A stretch of DNA of 64,000 nucleotides from Pseudoips prasinana (GCA_951640165.1 OX621260.1:14650001-14714000); one strand, 5' to 3'; shown: positions 43,413-55,012, counted from the stretch's first letter. Translations and numbers: made by a program. The notes: generated by a model from the letters alone, not told the origin.

Positions 43413-45165
43413 ACCGACCAAAGTACCTTATGTATGATTGAGTTCAACAACTATCTCATAAGCCCTTGAAGTATAACTTTGGTACCAAGTTTGCTCAATA
43501 CCAAACTTCATCCAAATTCTTATTCAACTTTAGTGTGACTGCATAACAAACATTACTAACCCACTCACAGACAAACATTTCTATTTAAAATAGTTTTTTA
43601 TATCCTTCATAAAATTTCTGGCTATATGCTAACTCCATATCAAAGCTGATTAGCCATTTTAGTGTAATAGAGTAACAACAAAGTAACTCTGGCACATACA
43701 CAAACATAATAAAAGTTTTATAAAATAAGCTCTGGGTAAGCTAATAAGTAGTATGTAATATCAATTTTTAAATATTATTTAAGCAGATTATGTACCTACT
43801 ACTACTAATAAAAAGATATCATGTCAAAGAGATGTTAAGTCTTTATTAAATTCAGAAAATATATGTACCTATATGTTTTAATTAATACAACACCTAACCT
43901 TTGTGTGAGTCTGGGAGACTGGGAGTCAATAGAAATTGGGTATTCCTAGTGGAGTCGGCTCACTCTCACTTTTTCTGGCTGGTTGCTGAACTGAACAATG
44001 CCATTTGACCAGAGAACCCAGACAACTAGTTGTTACTTTTATGGTTTCATTGTATAGTATTATGCTTCTGATTAACCCTTCGAGCATTTATCTATGCTCA
44101 AAGAATTAACCTGTTATGTTTATTTAAAGTTATGGTTCACATAATAAAACCTAACTTATTCTAAAATATAATACTAAGGTTGATATAATATAATATCATT
44201 AGAAATAAAACAAACATCATAGGCAGCATCATTTATTTTCATATTCTCACAGTTCATTATTTGTTAATACTAGTGAATCTTCAGTATTTACTTTATTTAC
44301 CGACCAATGTACCTTATGATTGGGTTTCAACAGCTATCTCATAAGCCCTTGTAGCATAACTTTGGTATCAAGTTTGCTCAATACCAAACTTCATCCAAAT
44401 TCTTATTCAACTTTAGTGAGATGCCATAACAAACATTACTAACCCACTCACAGACAAACATTTCTATTTAGGTATAATAGTTTTTCATATCCTACATAAA
44501 ATTTCTGGCTATATGCTAACTCTATATGTAAGCTCATTAGCTATTTAAGTGTAATAGAGTAACAGCATAGTAACTCTGGCATATACACAAACATAAGAAA
44601 AGTTTTATAAAATAAGCTCTTAATAAGTAGTACTTTGTAATATCAATTTATGAATATTATTTAATCAAATTCCTACTACTAATTTAAAGATAGCATGTCA
44701 AACAGATGTTAAGTCTGTATTAAATACAGAAAATATATGTATGTTTTATTTAATACATTAATTAATACAACACCTAGCCTTTGTGAGTCTAGGAGACTGG
44801 GAGTCAATAGAAATAGGATATTCCTAGTCGGCTCACTCTCACCTTTTCTGGCTACTTGCTGAACTGAACAATGCCATTCCACCAGAGAACCCATACACAA
44901 CTACTTGTACTTTTATCGTTTCATTGTATAGTATTATGCTTCTGATTAACGCTTTGAGCATTTGTCTATACTCAAAGGATTAACCTGTTATGTTTATCAT
45001 AAGTTATGGTTCATATAATAAATAAAACCTGATTTATTAAATAAAACACTAAGGTTGATATAATATTATTAGAAATGAAACAAACATCATAGGCATCATC
45101 ATTTATTTTCAAATTCTCACAGTTAATTATTTGTTAACACTAGTGAATCTTGAGTATTTCATAAC
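43413..45165 (+). repeat. 886-bp direct tandem duplication
   Basis: Unit 1 (43413-44298) and unit 2 (44299-45165) share ACCGACCAA, TCAATACCAAACTTCATCC, AACATTACTAACCCACTCAC, GAGACTGGGAGTCAATAGAA and ACAAACATCATAGGC in order. Many substitutions and small indels suggest age. No frame is conserved. Confidence 0.85.
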
Positions 45166-46216
45166 ATCATTTTATTAGGATGCATGCATTTAAAGTGTCA
45201 CCAAGCTTTTATTTATTTTGTAAGTTCAGCGTATGTGGAAGTATCCTGAAACAGAAAAATATGTCAATAACGTTGAATTACAATTATTATATTTAAATGG
45301 ATGATATAGTTGACTTCTGAGCAATGTTGTTTCCGGCCTATAATGAATAAAAGAACCACCTTATAACATCACAACATTATGTAAAAGGTGACTAATGGAT
45401 AAACCATGTAGTCAGGCAGCAACACCACCTATCAACAAACTACTTCATACTCCCAGTCCTTCATATTATTTTGATATCAATCATATTTTTAAGATATAAC
45501 AAGTCATACTTATAGAGCGTTAGAAATATTGATTATATTGCAGTCAATTAACTATCGTCACTTTGTTATTTATTCGATATTCATCATAAAGAGAGATTAT
45601 AAGGTAACCTTGGCACTATCACCTTACATTGTGTAATTCACAAAGATTATATTTAAACTATAAAAAACTGAGTTACCACAATGGAATTTACTTTTTGATT
45701 TCTTCAATAATAAACATTATTCTACATTTCATTGAAATATTATTTTCTCTAACCTAAAAATAAAAACAGTAAATGCCAAAACAGTGTAAGTGTTCTCGTT
45801 TCTAATTATTTCTTACCCTAAAATAATTTTGATATAAATAAAACTTACCTGTTTTGAATGATATCTAGGAACTGTTAAGCTTCTTTCTGGAATTTTTGTT
45901 TGTATTCATTGAATAACATGAACAAAGACAACTTTGTGATGAAAATACAACACGGAACATTTTTTATTTAAACTTATCTTCAATTTATTTACCCTTCTCT
46001 GTCAATTTGATCTTAACTTGGAAACATTGAATCTATACGACCGTCGAATCTGACTCGTATCTGACAGAAAACTATGATAGTATAAACTATAACTCGATAT
46101 ATGAACTTGTGGTACCGATTATGAAGGAAACTGTAGGTATGATCGAGCGTACTACATCGAGTTTGGTGAGCTCGAAATCAAGTTTCCGTTTCATACGGAG
46201 GTAACTCGTGCTAGTG
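45090..46216 (-). other. Possible spliced non-coding transcript (weak)
   Basis: On the minus strand a consensus donor AAAACAG/GTAAGT ends a possible exon at 45849. An acceptor, ATTTTTCTGTTTCAG/G, starts a possible second exon at 45245, leaving a 603-base intron. AATAAA signals follow (about 45211-45218). No open frame of note. Both sites could arise by chance in AT-rich DNA. Confidence 0.2.
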
Positions 46217-46705
46217 CTACAGTTGTCTGGTTGCTTATTGTTTGTTTACTAGTCACGTCGCGTCGAGTCGCGTCAAATATTTATAAAGAGACTCATTAAG
46301 TTCCTTCAAATAACTCGAAATAAATTAATGTTAATGGAATTTATTCCATCAAACCAAATCAATAGTAGATCTAACAGCAGATGAAATGAAACAACGACTT
46401 GAAATCTATTACCACCATTTGTCTTCAGTGAAATTACAATCGTTAACATTTTAATTTGAAATTAAATCGAAGCGCATTACTTGAAATTGAAATTTCAATC
46501 TTATTCAAGCAAGTGCGTTTGTTAAGTTATATATAATTCATCAAGAGTCTGGTCTTCAATTAGAAATTAAATTGTAGGTATTCATAAAAGCTAGAACGAA
46601 ATCAAGCGTGAAACTGACTCATCTTGAATGCCCTCGCCATCTTTTCTTTTCTTAGAATCTTCCCTGGGTATTTATTTGTTAGGATCAACCAAAAAAGATT
46701 AATAA
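46217..46705. other. No recognised feature
   Basis: AT-rich apart from CGTCGCGTCGAGTCGCGTC near 46256. Confidence 0.4.
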
Positions 46706-46790
46706 TAATGTCATCCTAGCCGAATTTCGGCCACGGTGGCCAGTCTCTATAGATATTAGTCATCTGCGCGGGACATAATATGTAATTCAG
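46706..46790 (-). repeat. SINE family C tail fragment
   Basis: Minus copy of GGCCACCGTGGCCGAAATTC-type tail with GTCCCGCGCAGATGACTAA. Confidence 0.65.
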
Positions 46791-46911
46791 GATCCTTCGT
46801 AACTGTTGCAAAAATTCCTCGCACTACATGATCATTGAGAGAGACTAATATTAAAATGGTGTTCACTCCTAACCGATGCGAAGTACATGTCAGAAATATA
46901 ATAATAGTAAA

Positions 46912-47160
46912 ATCCTGGGACATTATTCACACACGGTCTTCTGATCCCTAACTAAGCAGAGCTTGTCGTATGGAATCCAGATAACTTATATACTACATAT
47001 ACCACTCTTATTTGGTAAATACATACTTATATAGACAATTACACCCAGAACCAGGACAAACAGACATGTTCATGCATACAAATACCTGTCCTGGGTGGGA
47101 ATCGCATCCACGACCACCGGCGTGAAAACAATGATTTTTAAACAATGTCAACAGGCTCGA
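46912..47160 (-). repeat. SINE family B, full length
   Basis: ACACGGTCTTCTGATCCC tail, AACAGACATGTTCATGCAT body and CTGGGTGGGAATCGCATCC (decayed B box). Confidence 0.8.
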
Positions 47161-47335
47161 TAACGGATATACTACTTTTCTTTTGTAAATACATACTTAT
47201 ATAGACAATTACACCCAAAAGTCAGCACAAACAGACATGTTCATGCACACAAATATCTATCCAGGGTGGGAATCGAACCCACGACCTGCGGTGTCAAAGG
47301 CAAGTATTTATCAACCACGCCAGCCGGCCCGCCGC
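47161..47335 (-). repeat. SINE family B, tandem second copy lacking the tail
   Basis: Starts in the body at ACTACTTTTCTTTTGTAAAT and runs to the head (GGTTCGATTCCCACCC inverted). It abuts the previous copy in the same orientation. Confidence 0.8.
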
Positions 47336-47544
47336 GCGCCGAAAATGAGCGGGTTTTAGTTAGATATCACACAAGTCAACGTACGGTAATGCTTTAAGCT
47401 AACGAAGCTAGTTTTAGATCGTTCGTGCCCATCGAGGTACATTAACGTAGAAATGGACCAACTTTTGCTGAGTATCTATGAATTTGAGACACGGGTTCGT
47501 GATTGTGCATAATAAGTGCAGAATTATTTTATCAATATTGCTGT

Positions 47545-47780
47545 ATGTTGCCCTCACCGGTTCGTAAGTGATCGGCGAAGTTAAGCAACTAGGCTCGCGG
47601 TCAGTCCATAGATGGGTGTTTAATTTCATAAATAAGTGATGATAATAAAGTGGTTTAATTTCGAGCGTCTCCGTGCTTCGGAGGGCATGTTAAGCTGTCG
47701 GTCCCGGTTGTAGTCATTAGACAACAGTCCTTGAGCCATGTCAGAGGCCTACTGAGCGACTTGAACAACTCCGACAACTT
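47545..47780 (+). repeat. SINE family D, best 5S match
   Basis: CACCGGTTCGTAAGTGATCG, GCGAAGTTAAGCAACTAGGC and GGTCAGTCCATAGATGGGTG align in order with the middle of 5S rRNA. A short insert (about 47618-47650) precedes AGTGGTTTAATTTCGAGCG. The tail has CCATGTCAGAGGCCTACTG. Confidence 0.8.
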
Positions 47781-47997
47781 CGTCGTAGTACCATTCGTAG
47801 CTTAACGGCAGAGCGCCTTCTCCGGATAGGTAGAAGGTGCTGATTCTGATTGATATGATTTCCCATTGTTGAGTTTAGATTTACATTGCGAATAATCCTA
47901 TACTTTCTATTTACAGGCGACAATTTTAGGTACAATAATACACAGTTTGCTGTATGGCTAACGCAAAGAATATCGGTTGCCCATCCCGTGAGTGCCG

Positions 47998-48350
47998 TCT
48001 CAGGGTCAGCGCAGACAGAGAGGAGCGCAGCGGAGAGGATTTTATCACGGCACTAGAAAATCAACTTAAATATTATGTAAATAAAGTGCATATATGCTTG
48101 AACATTATATGCCCGACAGCACGCGAGCAATTTATTTCATGTTCAAGCATATATGCACTTTATTTACATAATATTAAAGTGGATTTTAAACTTGAAACTG
48201 GAAACTGCTGGATGCGAATAGCGAAAGACCGGCAATTGTTTTTTTGGACGTCTTTCGGCTGATATGATGATGATGATGATGAAAGTTGATTTTCTAGTGC
48301 CTTGATGAAATCCTCTCCACCGCGCTCCTCTCTGTCTGCGCTGACCCTCA
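47998..48350. repeat. Large palindrome with a 37-base perfect core pair
   Basis: Outer arms 47998-48068 and 48283-48350 share GGTCAGCGCAGACAGAGAGG. Inner arms 48069-48105 and 48139-48175 are perfect inverse copies of 37 bases with a 33-base loop. About 107 bases on the right side, including a LINE end with TTCGGCTGATATGATG, have no left partner. Confidence 0.85.
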
Positions 48351-48475
48351 GTGTACTATGAGCATCATCGCCAAGCGTGGCGATCATGGCATATCGCTCC
48401 AAACGGTGGACTTAACTGCATTGGGGTAATCTTTGTCCTGCAGTGGACGTCATTCGGTTGATTTGATGATGATTA
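48351..48475 (+). repeat. RTE-like LINE terminal part
   Basis: CGCCAAGCGTGGCGATCATGG, in pieces, then CCTGCAGTGGACGTCATTC and GATTTGATGATGATT, the TGA-type end. Confidence 0.6.
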
Positions 48476-48599
48476 AAATTAAAAATGAAAAATAATAACG
48501 AAACAAAAAGCCATTAATGTTTTTTATTTCAAGGAAAACGTGTTACCTAAGTAAAGCTTAGCAAACTACACGTAGCCGTGTTTCCAACTAGTTACAACT

Positions 48600-49150
48600 T
48601 GCATTGTTTACCTTTAAAATTACATACATAGACTCACGCCTGTTTCCTAGAGGGGTAGGCATAGATAACGGATTTCTATTTGTCACCATCTTTGCATACC
48701 TCTTTTGCCACTTTATGGTGATTAACACACTGCCACGCACCACGCTGCATGTTGCATGTTGCATGTCGACGCATCTACGCGCGTACTTGCGGGAATGCAG
48801 ATCTGCATTATCGTGCGGGATTTTTACGATTTTTTGGATTCATGGCGGCCTTGACTCATTTCAATCAATGCTGTTGGCTGTGGTGACGTATACACGTCAA
48901 GCCCTTCCAAATTCACACACAGCACTGCAGGGCTTGGTGTGCCATACCTTGCGTCTCGCCCCGCAACCACGCGCGGGGTCGCATGTTTCTCCGCATGATT
49001 GCGTTTTCGGTGTGTTCCACTACGCGTGTTTTCTATACAAACACAGATACTTGCAAACAACGTAAGAACACGCACTCCCACGCCACGCTGAATGATGCGG
49101 TGCAGTGTACGAATCGCCTTACTGTCATTATATTCTTCATACAAAAATAC
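48600..49150 (+). other. CG-rich unassigned block
   Basis: Two overlapping open frames (153 codons plus, 106 codons minus) reflect low stop frequency in CG-rich DNA. AATGCAGATCTGCATT is a perfect palindrome; GCATGTTGCATGTTGCATG is a short tandem. TAGAGGGGTAGGCATAGA near 48649 resembles repeat sequence mirrored at 28290. I do not recognise a protein. Confidence 0.3.
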
Positions 49151-49400
49151 TGGTTGTTCGTATTTGTGTAAAACATTTTACATAGAAATTTCATAATAAA
49201 TGTGATTTTATTTTAATCTTGAATTAGATATAAATGATGAAATATTTGATTGTCTTCTGAATCCTTGCCAAATCTGCTGGTCTACCTAGATTAAGTAAGT
49301 AAGTAATTCTCTATTGCCATCGTCATCATCATTATCATCATTTCTTTCTATCATAGACCTTATGAAAAGAAGAGGGCGTCTTTAGTTGTGACACTTTAGT

Positions 49401-49542
49401 ATGGCTGACTGCGCAGCGACTAAGACAGTCGCCTCGCCGCTTTGTGTCGCGGGTTCGAGTCCCGTCCCGGACAGCTATTTGTGTGACCCATAAATAGTTG
49501 TTCTGAGACTGGAAATAATTTATGCCCGTCTTAAAAAAAAAA
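49401..49542 (+). repeat. SINE family E, best copy with A tail
   Basis: GGCTGACTGCGCAGCGAC, GGTTCGAGTCCCGTCCCGG, CTATTTGTGTGACCC, GTTGTTCTGAGACTGG, then an A run of 10 ending at 49542. Confidence 0.8.
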
Positions 49543-49982
49543 GTATTCGCGCGAAATAAGTGCTGTGTTTTAGTACTAACTATTGTTTACCCACAAACCA
49601 ATGCCAGCAATCTTTATTGTAAGTACCACCTTTTCCACCTTTAATCTAACAAGTTGAGTGTAAACAGAGTCAAAGATACAATAATTCACCCAACCCGATG
49701 CAAATAACCCTGCGGTTTGAATTTCACCCCACTTTGAAGACTCGCGGGTGTAATCCAATTCCCCGACATGGGATATTATGTACAGTATATTTGTAGTTCC
49801 TACATATAACTTTCATTTGATATCGTATCGTATCTATTTAGATTAAGCAAATACGGCAGAATTTATATAAAAGTTAATGTAATAATGTATTGCCAATTAT
49901 TGGAAAGGTTCTTAACTATTTTAAATAACAAAAGTTTTGTTATAATGGCTACTGCGATCGGATAATTTTTGTGAATGGCTTA

Positions 49983-50216
49983 TCTATACTAATATTATGA
50001 AGAGGTAATATTTCACCAATAGTAAGCTACGTTATTGTGGAGTCTCATAGGCTATGATTCATCATCATAATTCTTATTTATCCCGAACTTTTGACCTGAA
50101 GTAGTACGCGGGACAAACGTTCAGGGACTAAAATATTTATAACACGGAACGAAGTCCGCGGGCACTGCTGGTAATTTATAAATTTTAACGCGGGTAAAGC
50201 AGCGGGGCACAGCTAG
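49983..50216 (+). mobile_element. Helitron-like element with two successive 3' ends
   Basis: TCTATACTAATATTATGAAG after A. The first end is hairpin CGGAACGAAGTCCG with GCACTGCTGG before T (50172). A second end follows at once: CGCGGGTAAAGCAGCG, GGGCACAGCTAG, then T (50217). Confidence 0.8.
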
Positions 50217-50684
50217 TTTCTAAAAATAGCCTAAAGGAGACGGATACGATTTCATACAATATTGGGCTCGGATGTACAAAGATAAAAGTGGTGTCAATTA
50301 ATGGGGCTATAAATTATCAGCCAATCACTAAAAAATCCATGGATTAATTCAATCTGTGAGCCGAATTATAAAAGATTTAGTCTTAATAGAGAGGTTATGT
50401 ACCAACCTATACTAAACAGCTGATTTTTAAGGGCGATTGATATTTAATAGTTATCCGTGTCCAGTATGTTAGCAAAAGTCGTACACGTTAAGCAATATCA
50501 GAAGTCCGTAGAGAGAATGCAGTTGTCGAGGAATACCTATATAAACAAAACAATAAAAAATACTCCAATCACAGACGCACTAAACGATACGAGAAACGAG
50601 TGACTGATCATAGATTAAGATTCAAAATCTGTCACCCATGTCATAGATAAAAAATATAGTTGCCAATTACTAATAAATCGATTT
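50217..50684. other. No recognised feature
   Basis: AT-rich, no frame. Confidence 0.4.
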
Positions 50685-50686
50685 TA

Positions 50687-51647
50687 CAGTCCCGCAAACT
50701 TATCTGGCCCGCTGGCAGCGTCGCTGTTATCGCATTTAGTGTTGCTAGTAACTATTTTTTGCAATAAAGTGGGTAAAATAATATGCACATTGTAACGTAT
50801 ATATTACTTCACTAAAAAGCAAACAAATACTGTCATTACAAATCTTTATATTTTTATACAATAATTATGATCATTTACATAAAATGTATGCTGAGTGTCA
50901 TCTAACGGGTATACTCCAGGTATTATTATGTCGCCGGAATTGTTTAATGCAGAAGTCATTTTATCGTCATCATTATCATAATCACTGCTTTCACTTTCAC
51001 TATCACTACCTAATTGATTGATGAAAGGCTCGTCTAACTATCCATCCCTTTTCGATACTCATTTTCAATATTTTTTACATGATTGCAATGCTTTTGCCGT
51101 TCGTTGAATGTTATTTTATCAAAAGCTTCTGCAATCAATGTAGGCATTTCAGAATTCGATCTACCAATATTCTGATCTGCTATAAATTTTTGCATCTGCT
51201 TGCTCTTTTTATTTCACAAGTTTTCTTACAAATCACTCCCCGACACCTACAATGGAAATCGCATAAATTAAATAAATAATGAACATTTTAAAATATGTAT
51301 TTAAATTTAAAGTGCGAGTGGGGGAGTTTCGTATTTTTCAGAAACTGACAACACTAATCTGTAGCAGTAGCTACGCGTTCATACAACTTATTGAAGGGTA
51401 TAATTGGTGCCTGAAGGTGTTTTTCTTCATTCATATAATTCAATCCTTGTAATACTTTTTCCTGCATCACTTTTTAAAGCTTACGGCATTTTTCACAATT
51501 AAAAACCACAAAAAGAAAAATAAATACGCGCAACAAACAATCAATGGCAGGAATGTTAGGGAATAACAGCCGATTGACATTTGACATTTCAAACTGGCGT
51601 CGTTAGTTCTACTTTTGGCCACCGGGCCAGATAAGTTTGTGGCACTA
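50687..51647 (-). mobile_element. TA-flanked DNA element, 961 bp, deletion derivative
   Basis: Ends CAGTCCCGCAAACTTATCTG and the inverse of TAGTGCCACAAACTTATCTG, continuing into GGCCCGSTGGC. TA flanks both sides (50685-50686, 51648-51649). It retains a decayed coding tail on the minus strand, so it is likely an internally deleted Tc1/mariner-superfamily member. Confidence 0.75.
50846..51225 (-). pseudogene. Decayed transposase-like C-terminus
   Basis: On the minus strand one frame reads FIADQNIGRSNSEMP, AEAFDKITFNERQKHCNHVK and IENEYRKGMDS to a TAG. A shifted frame then reads LDEPFINQLGSDSESESSD and a Tyr/Ile-rich end (VNDHNYCIKI) to TAA. The acidic Ser/Asp/Glu tail after an EAFDKIT-type segment resembles C-termini of TA-targeting transposases, from memory. 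The catalytic domain is absent. Confidence 0.5.
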
Positions 51648-51965
51648 TAACGATAGCCGATATTATGATTTCTATTTATTTTGTTGATATTTATTTTTTT
51701 ACTGTTGGCATTATGTTAATGTATTTAATAATTATTATAATTAAATCGGTTACCCGGTTAATAATATTACATTGTTTGAACTCATTATCGTTAATCGATT
51801 TTAGTAATCAACAACCAATTTAATTCGTGTTTTAAACTTATTTTGAGATATCTCGTTTCCCAGATTGTCAATTGGGTCAATTTTTTACAGTTTGAAATAG
51901 AAAAATATAACGCTTTTTTTAAACAATATCTCAACTTATTACAGTCAGGTCCAGAAATCCCCGTC

Positions 51966-52128
51966 TCGTTTATCGTATGGGCAGTGGTTTCCTAGTGTCA
52001 GAGTTGTTCAAGCCGCCCATTAGGCCTCTGACATGGCTTAATGACTGTTGACTAACGACCACAACCGGGACTGACAGCTTAACGCAGCACGGAGACGCTC
52101 AGAAATGAAACCACTTTGGCGGTCACAA
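51966..52128 (-). repeat. SINE family D, 5S part truncated
   Basis: CGTATGGGCAGTGGTTTCC, AGGCCTCTGACATGGCTTA, CACGGAGACGCTCAG, ACCACTTTGGCGGTCAC. Confidence 0.75.
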
Positions 52129-52204
52129 TCAGCAATGGCAAAGCAAGCTCAATGTTTTTAAACCAATCTAAGGTCAAGAAGTTTATGCAAATTGTATTAA
52201 ATAA

Positions 52205-52500
52205 CGTGTTTTACTTATTATTATTATTTTTTTTTATGTCAGTGGTCAACAAACGAGCAAGTGGGTCACCTGATGGTAAGTGATCACCGCCGCCCATGGA
52301 CACTCGCAACACCAGAGGAGTCGCGGGTGCGTTGCCGGCCTTTAAGAGTCAGCAAACAAGTGTTGCTGACCCTCCCCCCACCCCGATGAGCTCTGGCGAC
52401 CTTACTCACACTCAGAAACACAACATTAAATTATAAATGTTATTATTAAGGAATGTCTTCTGTAAGGTGGAGGTACTTCCCCAGTCGGGCTGCTCTTCGA
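52205..52500 (-). repeat. CR1/Jockey-type LINE 3' tail
   Basis: Minus strand: GTCCATGGGCGGCGGTGATC, CTTACCATCAGGTGACCCAC, then an A run. Upstream GGCCGGCAACGCACCCGCG is typical of this tail. Confidence 0.7.
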
Positions 52501-52559
52501 ACGAATGAACGCTGTGCTCTACCTCTCTTGAAAATATTATCGATAGTTTCAGTTAGTAT

Positions 52560-52730
52560 CCTATCTCTATATTCGAAAGTTAATCATAGGGGTGCTTCGA
52601 GGAAATAAAAGTTAATATTTTTAATTGCTATCGGGAGCGCTACTAAAAGGAGCGCTCCGAGGAATAAAAAAGGAGCGCCTCAAAATGGTAGCGCTTCGAG
52701 GAATACCTCATTAAAACGACCATGTCAAAA
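52560..52730 (+). repeat. Irregular GCGCT-CGAGGAAT short repeats
   Basis: Five spaced copies related to GGAGCGCTCCGAGGAAT (52590, 52632, 52650, 52671, 52690). The motif contains the palindrome GGAGCGCTCC. Confidence 0.5.
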
Positions 52731-53039
52731 ACCCATTCTAACGTAAGATACGCATTCGAGACATACTCCAAAAAATAAAAAATATAAGCAGTTAAAGTAA
52801 CGTGAATAAGAAATTGCTAATATAATCAAGATCATTGAAAATATTATGCGAAATTTTAAATTGATTTGTTTCTTATTTTATTTCAGGTGAGTCTCGTAAT
52901 ACTCGAAGTCCTTGCGCTATGTTTGTGGTAAGTTTTAGTAAGATTTACCAATAGAACCCGACAAAAATGAGTTGTTTAAAAAAGCATATACAAGTCTGAC
53001 ATAAATATAAACTGAACTAATTATACATAACCTTTCACG

Positions 53040-53180
53040 TATTATAATTAAATATAAACATTGATGACGACTGCAGTCAGCGCCTGACCACCATCAATGC
53101 AACTTGGTCGAAACGTCGGGAAACTAACAATTAAGGTTAGTCGCGTTAATACATGTTAACAATGTTTATATATAACCGTT
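53040..53180 (+). repeat. Interspersed repeat with GTCGAAACGTCGGG
   Basis: GACCACCATCAATGCAACTT, GGTCGAAACGTCGGGAAAC and TAGTCGCGTTAATAC. I recall such segments as repetitive in Lepidoptera; class not determined. Confidence 0.4.
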
Positions 53181-53214
53181 AGATAATCCCCGACTCCAAC
53201 TATAATTACATTAT

Positions 53215-53655
53215 TTTGGAAAAGAGCTGATACTCTTACACAGCTGGACACATATTAACCAAACAAACCGGCTTTCAAATGAAAATTATTAGGTTAATCC
53301 GTTTGAGACCTACGATGATGTTTGACCACACACAGTTTCCCCCCCGACCTCTAACGCCAGCAGACGTGCCTTAGAACTCACGCAGTTTTATTTTTAATTT
53401 ATTATTTAAACTAATATAAAAAAAGATAAATTAAATTCACTGTGGAAATTAGGAGTGCAGAAACTAAAGAAGTGGCTACGCTCGGCCGCTACAATAAAAT
53501 AGAACGTACACAGTGATGCCGACGTAGCACACTACCACAGAAGGTCTCAATTGCCGTGCCACACCGTCATTGTACTCCTGCGCACACAGACACAGACAGA
53601 CATCGACGTCAAACTTCTAACAACCCTCTTTTGCGTCGGGGGTTAAATAGAATTT
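53215..53655 (+). repeat. Interspersed repeat, class uncertain
   Basis: Starts near AAAGAGCTGATACTC, contains TTAGGTTAATCCGTTTGAGA and ACATCGACGTCAAACTTC, and ends TTGCGTCGGGGGTTAAAT. This ending is familiar from lepidopteran repeats. The middle holds an unrelated AT-rich piece. Confidence 0.4.
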
Positions 53656-54167
53656 ATGGCACCCTTTACTGACAGCAACCGCATATAATAAAGGTATATA
53701 GATTTACTGTGCCTATTGTAAGCATCACATAATAATTCAGAACGCAATATTTAGTTATTAATTATTTAATTCTAGATTTGAATAGTATCGATATTTGGTA
53801 TTGATATAAATATCGATACCACCACATTTCTATTATTATGAGTGGCATCACTACAGAAACTGCCAGTGGAGAAGAAATATATTTTCGGTTGTGAAGAAGT
53901 GATGATAAGTTGGTGTAACAATAAATCCATAATTATTCAAGTAATCCAATTGTTTTACTGAGTTTAAGACCTTGATCTAACACTATGGAGTTAATTTAGA
54001 ATACAACCAATTCCCATTTCCAATTTCACCATAGCCGGTCAGCTGTTTTATGGCTAACCTTGTAAAAAATGCGGGGTAGTCTTTGGGGACTGCCGATAGA
54101 AGTGAAAACTATTTTTACCTTCTATCCTAAATTATCTACCATAACATTGTTAAAGATATATCTCACT

Positions 54168-54350
54168 AGCCGTGCCCGCGACTTAGTCCGTAGCATTAAT
54201 TCAAAATCAGTATTCGGATGCGCGTGGCACAGTCGTATGCCCTCACGTGTCTGCCCATTCGGGTAAGCAACTTAGGCATATCCCCCCCCCCCCTCTAAAC
54301 CGCGCTATTTTACACCCTTGAGGGTAAAACTTTAAAAAACTTAAAAAAAC
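54168..54350 (-). mobile_element. Helitron-like 3' part
   Basis: Minus orientation ending CGGACTAAGTCGCGGGCACGG then CTAG, given here in pieces, next to A/T target; the 5' end is not found. An 11-base C run (54283-54293) lies inside. Confidence 0.5.
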
Positions 54351-54734
54351 TTTGAATGCCATATTCATTTGTTTATATCGAATCAACAAACTAAAAATAA
54401 GTTTCAAGTTTTCAGCTCTCAAAATGAGGTATCCTTATTATAACCAACTTCCGTACAACTTTTCAACACCCCTTTCAACCGGATGGAAGAGTATGAAATT
54501 TGAAACAGTTACAGTTCAAATGGAGAAGGAGTACAGAACTGACAAACTGAGTGTCAAAACTGAGAAAAGATTAATATTATTTGTCTTTAATGTCTATAGT
54601 CTTTGACAATAGAACCATAATGGTCTTTATTAAGTTTTTAATTCTCTTTTACGGCTCTGGCTTCTTCGGCCTTATGAGCCTTCAGTAAAATATATTTTTA
54701 TTTCATTAATTTTCGTCATTAAGTCAATTTCAAG

Positions 54735-55012
54735 TAAAGTCTGTCACAGTCAAATCATACATAGGCCTTGTCCTACCCCAGTAAAGCAGTGGAGACTTTA
54801 CTAGCGGCTTATATGGGGTTTTAGATTCAACACAGAAAATCGCAATGCACGCCAATATGGCACTTTGCTCCATTTGTGCACGTTGTCGAAGATGTTTTGT
54901 CAAAAAATCCACCATATTTATTCATAGAAACTCGAATTTACACCAGTTTTTGAAAATGGAACAATGCACTTTTGGCTTTTTCCGCGTTGGCGCCAAAACT
55001 CACCATAACGCA
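54735..55012 (+). repeat. Direct repeat unit 1
   Basis: TCCTACCCCAGTAAAGCAGT, GTGGAGACTTTACTAG, CGTTGTCGAAGATGTT and TTCCGCGTTGGCGCC match 55795-56058 in order. Confidence 0.85.

Noticed and set aside
47545..47620. 5S rRNA gene
   Set aside because: Only the middle of 5S is represented, with many changes and a SINE body following. It is a retroposon head, not a gene.
48604..49144. 153-codon plus and 106-codon minus frames
   Set aside because: Both lie in a CG-rich block with few stop codons, overlap each other, and show no domain or conserved motif. Kept only as an unassigned block.
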